DNA of 64,000 bases, from contig MPUH01000108.1 in NCBI GenBank assembly GCA_001970955.1, positions 1 to 64,000 of the forward strand, read 5' to 3'. Positions 10,088 to 19,451 of this stretch are shown piece by piece. Numbering within the stretch: the stretch's first letter is position 1; every line of letters begins with the position of its first letter. The notes beneath the pieces were generated by a model that saw nothing but the letters and a program-made list of their open reading frames with translations, was not told the origin of the DNA and searched no databases. Position numbers and translations under genes: made by a program. The stretch comes from Stentor coeruleus. Taxonomy: Eukaryota > Ciliophora > Heterotrichea > Heterotrichida > Stentoridae.

Positions 10088-12631
10088 CTAATCATCTTCA
10101 ATTGCTAAACACTCCCTAAAAATAACTTGTTCTAAACTTATCGATGTTTCAACTCTACGTGGGTCAATTTCTTCAAGTTTAGGAACATAAGGTGGTCTAA
10201 CTTCTTTCCCATAATAAGATTCCCAAACAATCCCTTCAAACCAAGGATGTTGTTTAAGCCTATCTCCCGATCCTGAATTTCTTTTAACTGGATTAGGACA
10301 AAGTAACTGATCAATAAGATCTCTAAGTTCATTAGTAGTCTTAATAGTATTAGAAAAAACAAGAGTTCTAGTAAGAATTGATTGATATATACTATAAGGG
10401 TCATCTTGATCATGCCCAAATGGGACTGTACCAAAAAGAAATTCATAAAGCATTATACCTAAACTCCAGTAATCAACATAAAAACCATATCCTTTTCCAA
10501 TAATTATTTCAGGAGCCATATAATGAGGAGTGCCAATTACAGTATAAGTTCTATCTTGTATTATTTTGCTGCAACCAAAATCTATTAATTTTGGATAACC
10601 TTCTTCATCAATAATTATATTCTCTGGTTTTAAGTCTCGATATACAACTTCACGTTCATGAAGATACTCAAGAATTACTATTAAACATACTGTGTAAAAG
10701 CGAGAATCTTGCTCAGGAAGTAAATCCATTATTCTTAAAGCATCAAACATACATGTTCCTTTAACATATTCCATAAGTAAGTATATATAACTTTTATCTT
10801 CCATGCTTTTAACTAGTTTCAAAACCATGTCATTATCTAAATTCATCAAAATATGAGTTTCTAATAAAACACAAGTTTGTAATTCAAATCTTTCAATGTT
10901 TTCCTTAAGTAAAACTTTTAACGCATAAAGGCGGCTTTTTTCAGTATCAGCGACTAAAAAAACTGTACCAAAAGTACCTCGACCTAAAATTTTAACAAAC
11001 TTCAAGTTATTAAAATCAACCGAGGTATCTTGCATTTCAATTCTTTTCATAAGTCTTTTTCTTAAATTCATACTAAGATTTTTTAAGAAATCTGATCGAC
11101 TTAAAGTCCAACATATAACATTTCCATTTGCAACAACGCTAGCTGTTCTTGCTTCATCAAATAACAAACTTCTTTCTCCAAAGTAATCATATTTTGTAAT
11201 AGTCCTTAAATTAACTCCATCCTGAATTATATCAACTTTTCCTTCTTTAATAACAAATAAAAATTCTCCTGGACTGTTTTGCTTTACTATTATTTCCTGG
11301 TCTAAAAATTCAGTTTCAACAAACGATTTGACTACTGCTTCAAATTTATGATGATGAAGGGTTTTCAAAATACTGACTTGCTTAAGTGCTCTAACTTCTT
11401 CTTGTGTTAAGTTAGTACAGTGGATTCCTAAAGTTTTTTCAAAAAGTTCTTTTGATATTATCCCAATATGGCTTTCTTCTTGAGCCATATAAGATTCTGA
11501 ATAAAGCTCATCAATTTTACGAAGAACATCTAAATCTCCTAAACATTCTAATGCATTCACTATTTCTCCTGATGTACTTTTTATATTTCCTTGGAGAACA
11601 AGATAAATACATGAATTTTTTGCGGTTCCTGCTGAAATCACTTCTGAATCTTTTTCAAAATGCAAGGTTCGCATTACCATAAGAAGCTTAGACCAATGAT
11701 GCTTATCAAGATCTTTAAGTACTGGACTTCGAGAAAAAGCAATCAAAATCGAATTTTGAAGAATAATTTTTTCTAAAGCACTTCCAAGAACCTTTTCTAA
11801 ATCTTCTCTGCTTAACCCAATACATTTAGCTTCTGTTTTAGCAACAACTGTTGCTGTTCGCACTGAGTTAGTAAGTAAACTTTGTTCACCAAAATAACCT
11901 CCTTGGCATATTTCCCCAACAACTTCTCCCTTTTTCAAACACACAACTTTTCCTTCTTTAATAAAGTAACAAACACCGCCCATTTCCCCTTCTGAAACTA
12001 TTTTTTTCCCAGGTCTATATTTGGTTTCAGATAATGTTTCAAGAAGATTACTTTTTTGTTCATGTGTTAAGTTAGAAAAAAGAGGCAAAGCTTCTAAGAA
12101 TTTTTCATTTTCCTTGTAGTTGTTTATGTTAATTTTCTTAATAGCCTCTTTAAAATCATCTCTATAAAGGACCCAAACATATACATTAGTCATAGTTATA
12201 ATTGATGCAGAACGAGGGAAATCATGAAGCAAAGCAAGTTCACCAAAACTTTCTCCAGCTGAAAGAATATTAACTTGTTTTCCATCAATGATGACTTCAA
12301 CTTTACCTTTTGCTATAACAAAGAAATGGCTTCCATAACTACTTTGTTTCACAATACATTGCTTGTCGGTATAATGATAAAGGTTCATCTTAGATATTAG
12401 TTTAACTCTAGATTCAATAGAAAGGTTTGTAAAAACAAAATGCTTGCTAAGTGCTTTTGATAAAAATTCAGCATCATGAGAAGTTTTAACATGATCTCTC
12501 AATGTGGCATTAGAAAGCATTTCGACTTGACTACCTTGACGGCTTTTGTTACCTCTTTTAGGAATTTTTGGCTTGATTGGAGATTTTGAAGCTGTGCAGG
12601 GTGAGTCCTCGTAGTTACATAAAACGTCCAT
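10088..12631 (-). CDS. PKG: cGMP-dependent protein kinase (four-CNB alveolate type)
   Basis: An 847-residue AGC-family kinase with tandem cyclic-nucleotide-binding (CNB) domains followed by the catalytic domain. Phosphate-binding cassettes are seen at FGELALLHDFPRSASI (about residue 129), FGEQSLLTNSVRTATV (about 247) and FGERSLLFDEARTASV (about 484). A third CNB-like fold (about 310-410) lacks the FGE...RTA cassette and is probably degenerate, the arrangement known from apicomplexan and ciliate PKGs. Kinase motifs: glycine loop GRGTFGTVFLV (about 550), YALKVLLK, YRDLKPENI (about 664), DFGCSK and GTPHYMAPE. The RTA/RSA form of the cassette does not by itself separate cGMP from cAMP; domain layout favours PKG. 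No intron. Probable role: relaying cyclic-nucleotide signals to motility, secretion or contraction. Confidence 0.93.
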   Translation of the reverse strand: MDVLCNYEDSPCTASKSPIKPKIPKRGNKSRQGSQVEMLSNATLRDHVKTSHDAEFLSKALSKHFVFTNLSIESRVKLISKMNLYHYTDKQCIVKQSSYGSHFFVIAKGKVEVIIDGKQVNILSAGESFGELALLHDFPRSASIITMTNVYVWVLYRDDFKEAIKKININNYKENEKFLEALPLFSNLTHEQKSNLLETLSETKYRPGKKIVSEGEMGGVCYFIKEGKVVCLKKGEVVGEICQGGYFGEQSLLTNSVRTATVVAKTEAKCIGLSREDLEKVLGSALEKIILQNSILIAFSRSPVLKDLDKHHWSKLLMVMRTLHFEKDSEVISAGTAKNSCIYLVLQGNIKSTSGEIVNALECLGDLDVLRKIDELYSESYMAQEESHIGIISKELFEKTLGIHCTNLTQEEVRALKQVSILKTLHHHKFEAVVKSFVETEFLDQEIIVKQNSPGEFLFVIKEGKVDIIQDGVNLRTITKYDYFGERSLLFDEARTASVVANGNVICWTLSRSDFLKNLSMNLRKRLMKRIEMQDTSVDFNNLKFVKILGRGTFGTVFLVADTEKSRLYALKVLLKENIERFELQTCVLLETHILMNLDNDMVLKLVKSMEDKSYIYLLMEYVKGTCMFDALRIMDLLPEQDSRFYTVCLIVILEYLHEREVVYRDLKPENIIIDEEGYPKLIDFGCSKIIQDRTYTVIGTPHYMAPEIIIGKGYGFYVDYWSLGIMLYEFLFGTVPFGHDQDDPYSIYQSILTRTLVFSNTIKTTNELRDLIDQLLCPNPVKRNSGSGDRLKQHPWFEGIVWESYYGKEVRPPYVPKLEEIDPRRVETSISLEQVIFRECLAIEDD

Positions 12632-12753
12632 ATTGTTTCTATATTAGAAACTAGGTGGCGAATAAAAATTAGATTGATGAAACTACATTTAACTACATCC
12701 GCATGTGTAAAAAATGTAACCTAATATCTCAAAGTAAATTTAATTTTGAATTG

Positions 12754-12844
12754 ATTGGCATTCAAATCCCAAATTGTTTTATAATTTTAATGCTAAGTNA
12801 TTGGCATTCAAATCCCAAATTGTTTTATAATTTTAATGCTAAGT
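12754..12844. repeat. 45-bp direct repeat flanking a single N
   Basis: The 45 bases at 12754-12798 recur at 12800-12844, with N12799 between them. This is the signature of two contig ends that overlap but were joined rather than merged. It is most likely an assembly artefact, not biology. Confidence 0.85.
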
Positions 12845-13420
12845 ATTCATTTTTTCTCTAGATGGAAGCGTTAAAGTATTTTAGTTTTAAAAAATTCAAG
12901 GAATAAATTTTAAATCATAGACATAAGTAAGATAATTAACTATGAAATATTGCTTAATAATATCATGAAATAAACATGAAAAAAATCAGAGGTTTTAATA
13001 GAATCTCTTATAGCAAAGCAGGAATCTTGAAAATTTAAATACTATATTTTTAAGCATCAAATAAAAAATTATATAATTTACTTGTTATACTAATATTAAT
13101 TAAAGTAATTCTTATCTTTAAAAATTTGACAATTAGTGGCTTATTGATTTAGCTGCTATTCATAAGAATCAATAATTTTTATTTTAGAAGAATATACTTA
13201 TCTAGTCCAAATTCTATTTTCTTATTTCTTTGATTGCATTTCTAAAGTTTCGAGTATTAAGGAAAATAAAGCTTAGAATAATTTTAATCATCCCAAGAAA
13301 AGTGAGGCTTGGCCATGGAAAATTCAAATAGCTTAATTCAAGTGTATTAAAAGATAAAAGAGCAAAAACCAATTTACTTTTAAAACAACCATTTTTGCTA
13401 AAAAGGTTAAATTTGCAAAC

Positions 13421-13486
13421 ATGAAGAGATCAATAGCGATTATTACATTAATCATAATTTTTGTATTTCTTAATTTTTTCTTTTGA
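13421..13486 (+). CDS. Possible 21-residue hydrophobic peptide
   Basis: ATG opens MKRSIAIITLIIIFVFLNFFF, then TGA. Two basic residues followed by a hydrophobic run look like a signal anchor, but the string is Ile/Phe/Leu-rich as any AT-rich sequence would be. No support from context; recorded only as a possible microprotein or the start of a decayed secreted-protein gene. Confidence 0.12.
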   Translation: MKRSIAIITLIIIFVFLNFFF

Positions 13487-13960
13487 AGTTTTCATATGCA
13501 TTTGCTCAAAGATTCTTAGTTATAATTTTTTTTCTCAGAATGCTATTGCAAAGTAATATTGTCCTTCAAATACTCCAGATTTTTGACCTACCTTTATTTT
13601 TTTAAATGAGATATCTGCAAATGAGGGCAAAAAGATATAAAAATTAATTTAAATTCAGCGTTATTATGGTCAAGAATCGGTATATATGGCAAATTTGAAA
13701 CATATCTTTTAAAAGCAAGCTGCTACAGAAATCGCATGAAGGGGTTGACTTAAAAGTTCAAAATGAAAATGCCCAGAGTGCGATAAAAAATATAGTAAAA
13801 AAATCTAAATTAATCAAGTACGTAAATAGACACAAGGGCACTCTAATATTGAAATTCAAAGAGTGCATCTATTTTATAGTATTTTTTTTAATAACTGCTT
13901 TATAAGACAACAGTTGAATTTTAGATTAAATCTACCGATAATTTTCTAACTTTATTAATC

Positions 13961-14566
13961 CTAGTCGCTATTCCTAAACTCCATAGTCCCTCGAGCATTG
14001 AAGCTTACAATTTCATCTTCAGAAGAATCAATTCTTAAAGGTTCTGAAGTAATAACAGGGTGATCTTCATAAACAATCGAGCCTGGAAGCCGAATACTTT
14101 GCATTGCCATCTTCTTTTGCCTTTTACAAAAAACTATAGGCCTAAGGACAATAATAATTCCCCCATATATAAGTGACCCAATTTGAAAGCCTCTACTTAG
14201 CTCTGAAGTTGAAATTATCACTGTGAGGAAAATAACCTCAGGGAATGTTAAAATGAATACAAATATTTCTATGAAATTTCTCTTAAAGTTGCAAAATTCT
14301 TGGCAACCGTACATATACCACCTAAGCGTAGAGTCTAATAAAATGAAGACATTCAGAACAAAATCCATAATAATAGCCCACTTCTCATAAGGGTAATCAG
14401 AATAGTGAGCTAGAGTCCAAATTAAATCGAAAATACAAAATACTATCAATACGATGTATAAAAGCTGAATGAACTTGGAAAAGTAAATATGAGCCAAAAT
14501 ACTCTTGCATCTATTTTTGTTACCAAATAAATGAGGATTCAGATATGTGTTTTCAGGCGCATCCAT
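13961..14566 (-). CDS. Small multi-pass membrane protein, voltage-sensor-like
   Basis: A 201-residue protein. About four hydrophobic segments are visible: FIQLLYIVLIVFCIFDLIWT (about 32-51), an acidic-ended helix around WAIIMDFVLNVFILLDSTLRW (63-83, with D and R inside), EIFVFILTFPEVIFLTVII (about 100-118) and GSLIYGGIIIVLRPIVF (about 130-146) followed by the basic stretch CKRQKKMAMQSIR. The spacing, the LLDSTLRW motif and the N-F-I-E after the loop resemble S1-S3 of ion-channel voltage sensors, but the fourth segment has only one Arg, so voltage sensing is doubtful and no pore follows. The tail is soluble and acidic. It may belong to a small ciliate family of sensor-only proteins; function unknown. 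No intron. Confidence 0.6.
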   Translation of the reverse strand: MDAPENTYLNPHLFGNKNRCKSILAHIYFSKFIQLLYIVLIVFCIFDLIWTLAHYSDYPYEKWAIIMDFVLNVFILLDSTLRWYMYGCQEFCNFKRNFIEIFVFILTFPEVIFLTVIISTSELSRGFQIGSLIYGGIIIVLRPIVFCKRQKKMAMQSIRLPGSIVYEDHPVITSEPLRIDSSEDEIVSFNARGTMEFRNSD

Positions 14567-14869
14567 ATGATATATTTTTGATAATATATAATTGAATTGA
14601 CTATATGCTTGATATTACAATAAATTTTTATATTTTAAGAACAGAATTAAGAATATATGATTTAGAACATGTGATAATTTTCATAATTTGGAGATGATGA
14701 GTTAGTGATTTTTATTATGATTAAATTTATACTTAGAAGTTTTAGTTTTACTAATAAAAAATCTATACATAATAAACTGTAATTTTTGTAAGATTTAATG
14801 TTAAATTATCTATTTCTTAATCTAATGAAATTATTTTTTCCCTATAGATTAATTGATATCTTTAATTAA
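14567..14869. other. Intergenic spacer
   Basis: 303 bp of AT-rich sequence between two minus-strand genes, with nothing recognisable. Confidence 0.5.
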
Positions 14870-16450
14870 CTAGCTCATATCTAAGCTTGTTCCTTCAATA
14901 TGTGAGAGCATAATTGTTTTAAATTCATCTAAGTCAATAACTCCATCCCCATTTATATCCGCATCACTAAGAATTTTAGCCCATACAGAGTCTAATTCAT
15001 TACCATCTCCTCCTAAGAACATTTTGATTTCATTAACAGAAATAGTCCCATTTTTATCTTTGTCATAAGCTTTGAAAGCACTTTCTAACAATTCATGTGA
15101 AAGATGTTTCTGCCAATTGATAGTAGCAGTAATAAATTCATTATAGTCTATTAAACCATTCAAATCGCTATCACAATTTTTCAGTATTTCATCTATTTTT
15201 ATACTTGAACTTAATGATATAGTTTCATATCCCAAACGAAGTTCATTAGCACTTAAATGCCCATCACCGTTTTTATCTAAAGAAATAAAAGCTCTACGAA
15301 GTTCTTCTATTTGTTGACTAGCAGTTAGATTAGATGCAATATATTGTAAAGTTGCTTGCTGTAATCTTGATGTTGCCCTAAAACCAGCAAGTTTTTTTAA
15401 TGCTTTATAATCTATTGGGTTATCTTCAACAAGACCTTTAGCTCTTGTTTGAACCCAAGGATGATTCCAAGCATCCATAGCACTTAATCTTTTTTCTACA
15501 TCTTTACATAACATTTTCTGTATTAAATCTTTTGCTTCTTTAGATATATTAGTCCAAACTTTACTTGAGAAATTGAAAACACCTCTTGTGATTTTACTAA
15601 AAATCACTTCTTCAGTACTTCCATTGAAAGGAGGGTTACCACAAAGCATAATATATAAAATAACCCCACAACTCCATACATCACATTTATAATCAATATT
15701 TCCTTCAATCATCTCAGGTGCAACATAATAAGCCTATTTATCATTTACAGTTCCTATAAGCCTTGAAAGTTTAGATTTTTCTGAGATTTTTTTTGATACT
15801 CCGAAGTCAATAATCTTCAAAGGCGAATCTTCATTTAAATTAAGAAAAAGAATGTTCTCTGGCTTCAAGTCTCTGTGAATAAACCCACTTGAATGAATAT
15901 GAATAAGACCAGATAAAATTTGAAACATATAACTTGCTGCAAGGTTTTCAGTGAATTGCTTACTATTAAGAATCCTTTCAAACATTTCACCACCTGTACA
16001 GAGCTCTGTGACAATATTGAGCTTAGACATATCTTCAATAATTTCAATAACTCTTATAATATTAGGATGATCTAAAGCTTTTAATGTATCAACCTCATCT
16101 AAAAGCATTGTTTTTTGAGTTTCACTTATAGCATTTTTTGAAATAATCTTCACTGCTCGCTGGAAATTAGTTTCCATATGTGTTGCTCTTCTAACTGTAC
16201 TAAAGCCCCCAAGTCCAAGAATTTCATGTATTTCATAGGTTTCATCTATTGATCCATTGTAAGAATGAACAAAGACTTTCCTAAGAATAGGATAAAGAAT
16301 GTCGGAAATACGTTTTTGTAGTGCTGAATGAAAAATTGTTTGAGTACTTTCTTTTGGGTTTTCTTTATGATTTTCATTATGATTTTCTTTATAAAAGTCA
16401 ACTACCCCATGATCAACTGAACTGTTTAAAGTGTCATAGCAGCAACCCAT
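14870..16450 (-). CDS. CDPK: Calcium-dependent protein kinase (CDPK), one 15-nt intron
   Basis: Coding sequence is 16450-15749 joined to 15733-14870, giving 521 residues. The N-terminus MGCCYD is a good myristoylation/palmitoylation signal, so membrane attachment is likely. A CaMK-type kinase domain (about 70-325) shows ILGLGGFSTVRRA, the lysine in RAVKIISK, FIHRDLKPENILF and DFGVSKK. Four EF-hands follow: DKNGDGHLSANE, DSDLNGLIDYNE, DKDKNGTISVNE and DINGDGVIDLDE, all with good calcium-binding loops. Removing the 15-nt intron turns an apparent stop into the canonical activation-segment end IGTAYYVAPEMIEG, which confirms the splice. Calcium binding to the EF-hands is expected to relieve the autoinhibitory junction helix. 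CDPKs drive motility, secretion and contraction in alveolates; the target here is unknown. Confidence 0.95.
15734..15748 (-). other. 15-nt spliceosomal intron in the CDPK gene
   Basis: On the minus strand it reads GTAAATGATAAATAG, with A at position 10. It contains in-frame stops, and its removal joins IGT to AYYVAPE, an invariant kinase sequence, so this is the best internal proof of the Stentor-type intron consensus used throughout this annotation. It falls between codons (phase 0). Confidence 0.97.
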
Positions 16451-16460
16451 CCTAATTATT

Positions 16461-16540
16461 TATTATTAAGTCATGTAAAATATTCTATATCGTGTATTAG
16501 TATTATTAAGTCATGTAAAATATTCTATATCGTGCATTAG
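16461..16540. repeat. 40-bp tandem duplication
   Basis: Positions 16461-16500 and 16501-16540 are identical except for one T/C difference. The repeat lies between the CDPK start and the next gene, in the presumed promoter or 3' UTR. Origin (slippage or assembly) is unclear. Confidence 0.85.
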
Positions 16541-16617
16541 TATAGTATTAAATACAATAAAATTTAAAGTTTTTCATCTAGCATTTTCATACATAAAGGC
16601 GACATTATTAATTATTA

Positions 16618-18549
16618 TTAATTCTGCAAAGATCCAAGCCTAAATCTTCTATAATTAGTTGCTTTCTTTCTTTGAGAAGTGACAGCAAGTAATGGAAGTT
16701 CAATTTCTTTATAGTCTATATTAGCATCTCGAACTTTGGCAGCTTCCGTAATAATTTTTTCAAAAGCTTCATGTTTCCACGGTAAACTACCTGCTGTTGA
16801 TTCCCAGCCAGATTTAAGAATTCTTCCTTTCAACGCTATTAACTCAGGTCTTTCAAATTTTTTATTTCTATAAAGTAATGGCGTAGGTTTATAAATTAGA
16901 GAAGTTCGAAATCCACTTAAAATGCTATTTGCTGTTCCACAAGAGACACATTTTTTTTGAAAAGCAAAATTCGCAGTAGGAATAGTAGACTTATACATCA
17001 TTGCTGAGGTTGTACTTCTAGGACTAGTCGCAACCATTTCATTTTGTAATTCTTTTTCAAAATTATAAACCATATTATGCCTATCTTCTTCATCTTGTGT
17101 TTCTAACGCTTGCTGTATCTGAGCATTCTCAACAAGACAAACAACCATTTGTCCTATATTATTCATTGAATTTACTGAAAATTTAAGTTCAGCTTTCATA
17201 TCATCATATGTTTTAGCAAGTTCTGAATTACTTTGATTTATGATACTTTGGTTTTTATCTACTTTTTTTTGAACCTCTTGTATCTCTGCCATAATATGCT
17301 GATTCATAATTTGCCCTTCATTTCTAAAATTTGTCAGGATTTTGTTTATTTCGTGTATTTTTTCCTGGATTTCAAGCCTAAATTTTATAAAATCTATTTC
17401 CATTCGACCTGTGATTATTTTTTGAGCTATTTCTTCAACTTCATCTTTATTAAGCCCTGGGGGACCTTTTGGAATTTCCTCATAGTTTGGAGGAAAACTT
17501 ATATCCCCTAATTTTGTTGTTTGCATAATAGGCTTTAATTTAGGAATATTTGTATCATTTGTAAGTAATTCAACTTTTCTTTCTTCAATATGTTTCATAT
17601 CATTAAGTATTGTTGTTATCATATCGTTAAGTGTTCGGGAATCTTTGCTTTCTGAAGCAGAAATATTTAATGTTTTAAGTTTTAAATCTTCAAATTCTGC
17701 TATTTTTTTTTTTGATTTTAAATCGCAGAAATAATGTAGGTAGTCAGAGATCATTGTGGCTATTTGTAAAGGTATAAATTTTTCTATGAACCCATCGCGT
17801 TTTAGTATCTCATCATTTTGTCTTTGAAGTTCAAAGGATAACTCTTCAAATTTTTTAACCACAAGTTCATTTTTTTGTTCAAAAATAAACGAATCAAGTT
17901 TATACCCACGAACTTCTCTAATCATTGTCAAAGAATCAACAATATCTTTGCGAATATTGTCAATTTCCTTTTTATAATTATACATTTCCACACTATTTAA
18001 GTGAGCTTTATTAAATGCTTCTTGAGCCTTTTCTTCGCTTTTTAATGCAATGTTTACATAAGCATTGTTCATTTCTTGAAAACTTAAATTGAGTTTTTCA
18101 ACTTCACATATCACTGTTACTTTGTGCTCGTCGATAATATTTTTAAGATTTGAAATTTCAGTATCTGTATTAGCTTTTTTTTCTGATAATATTTTAATAG
18201 ATTCTTCTTGGGCAGCTAATTGAAATTCTAAAGCTTTAAAATGCTCTTCGGTCTTAGAAAATTCTTGATTGAATCGCACTATATTTTTTTTTAGCATACC
18301 ATCCATCTCAGCACATCGGTTTATAATATTCATAATTACTGTATCTGCACTTTTATCTCCGAGTACCACAATTTCAAGATCTTTTAATCTTTTTTCTAAA
18401 TTTCTGCAGTAAATTTTAAGATTATTATGCTGGTCTCTATCTTCCTTAGCTTTCGAAATAACAGGTTCAAGTTGTAAAAATAAAATCTCTCTCATTCGTG
18501 TTTCCAAGTCAAACCATTCTAACTCTCGTGTATTATTTTCAGTTGACAT
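16618..18549 (-). CDS. Coiled-coil protein with a conserved Cys-containing C-terminal region
   Basis: 643 residues, mostly charged heptad-like helix through about residue 470. A Pro-rich break sits near GDISFPPNYEEIPKGPPG (about 345-362). The C-terminal 150 residues are different: KCVSCGTANSILSG, then LIYKPTPLLYRNKKFERPEL and a basic end. A coiled coil ending in a CxxC segment recalls the DUF4795 region of the sperm/flagellar protein QRICH2, but this is a weak comparison from memory. No transmembrane segment or signal peptide. A ciliary or basal-body structural role is plausible from the type of protein, not demonstrated. No intron is needed. Confidence 0.75.
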   Translation of the reverse strand: MSTENNTRELEWFDLETRMREILFLQLEPVISKAKEDRDQHNNLKIYCRNLEKRLKDLEIVVLGDKSADTVIMNIINRCAEMDGMLKKNIVRFNQEFSKTEEHFKALEFQLAAQEESIKILSEKKANTDTEISNLKNIIDEHKVTVICEVEKLNLSFQEMNNAYVNIALKSEEKAQEAFNKAHLNSVEMYNYKKEIDNIRKDIVDSLTMIREVRGYKLDSFIFEQKNELVVKKFEELSFELQRQNDEILKRDGFIEKFIPLQIATMISDYLHYFCDLKSKKKIAEFEDLKLKTLNISASESKDSRTLNDMITTILNDMKHIEERKVELLTNDTNIPKLKPIMQTTKLGDISFPPNYEEIPKGPPGLNKDEVEEIAQKIITGRMEIDFIKFRLEIQEKIHEINKILTNFRNEGQIMNQHIMAEIQEVQKKVDKNQSIINQSNSELAKTYDDMKAELKFSVNSMNNIGQMVVCLVENAQIQQALETQDEEDRHNMVYNFEKELQNEMVATSPRSTTSAMMYKSTIPTANFAFQKKCVSCGTANSILSGFRTSLIYKPTPLLYRNKKFERPELIALKGRILKSGWESTAGSLPWKHEAFEKIITEAAKVRDANIDYKEIELPLLAVTSQRKKATNYRRFRLGSLQN

Positions 18550-19451
18550 TTACAATTTATTAATAAATATAAATTAATTTTCAAACTTGCTTTAATATTT
18601 AACTGTAGAGAGATATGAATGATTTACCAAGTAAATTAGAAGAATTCTCTATAGATACTATAAAAAAAATTAGAACTTAAAAGAAATCTGTAATTAAGTG
18701 TAATTTGATATGTTATAGAATATAAGTTTTCTAGCTAAATAATAAATTAGAATCTAATTTTAATTGCTTTATATTAGCAGTTTGAATAAATTCGCAGTAT
18801 TATTTTTTACATAAATTAGCAAAAGCAAATTGAATTCAGTAATTTTTTTTATACTGTATAATCCTAGCTAGATAAAACTAACAAATAAAGGTGGCAAATT
18901 TTTATGAAGAAGAGAGGATGGAAATTGATAAATTAGTATATTATATTACAAATTGATTTATCACATGCTGATAAGCTAAAAAATAAATCAGTTATTCAAA
19001 TAGCTTCACTAAAAATCTTTTTATAAAAAGAATTGATACTTTGGGTATTTGATAATTCTAAAACTGTAAAATCTATCAAAATAAGAAAAACTATCAATGA
19101 AATTTAATCTAAACTTTAAATTCAATTAACAGTTACTCCTTAATTTTTTCTATTAAATCCATTCAGAATCCATCTTAATATACTTAAAAACCAATTCTAT
19201 TTTATAAAATTAAAAATTTCTTAAACAATCTAGCATCATATCTCAATTACAACTATGCTTATCAAATAATTTTCCAGAAAACCTTCTCAAAAAAATTATC
19301 ACTAATCCTAAAGTAAATAAAAAATATTCTAAATTTATAATCTCAAACATTATCAAATTAAATATTTTCCTATTATCCAGTCCTAACATAATTTCTCAAA
19401 TTTGATAAAAACATATCGTCGACAATTATTTATAAGACCATATTATTTTAT
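18550..19451. other. Divergent intergenic region with a short coding-like stretch
   Basis: 900 bp between divergent starts at 18549 (-) and 19452 (+). An ATG at 18615 opens MNDLPSKLEEFSIDTIKKIRT before TAA; if TAA/TAG are passed over the frame continues to a TGA at about 18783. That N-terminus looks protein-like but is short. Otherwise only AT-rich sequence, presumably holding both promoters. Confidence 0.4.

Larger units (their letters stand above)
12632..13960. other. Intergenic region with an assembly join
   Basis: 1.3 kb upstream of the PKG gene and downstream of the small membrane-protein gene. It holds the N-join at 12799 and one short hydrophobic open frame at 13421; otherwise nothing was recognised. 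Confidence 0.5.
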
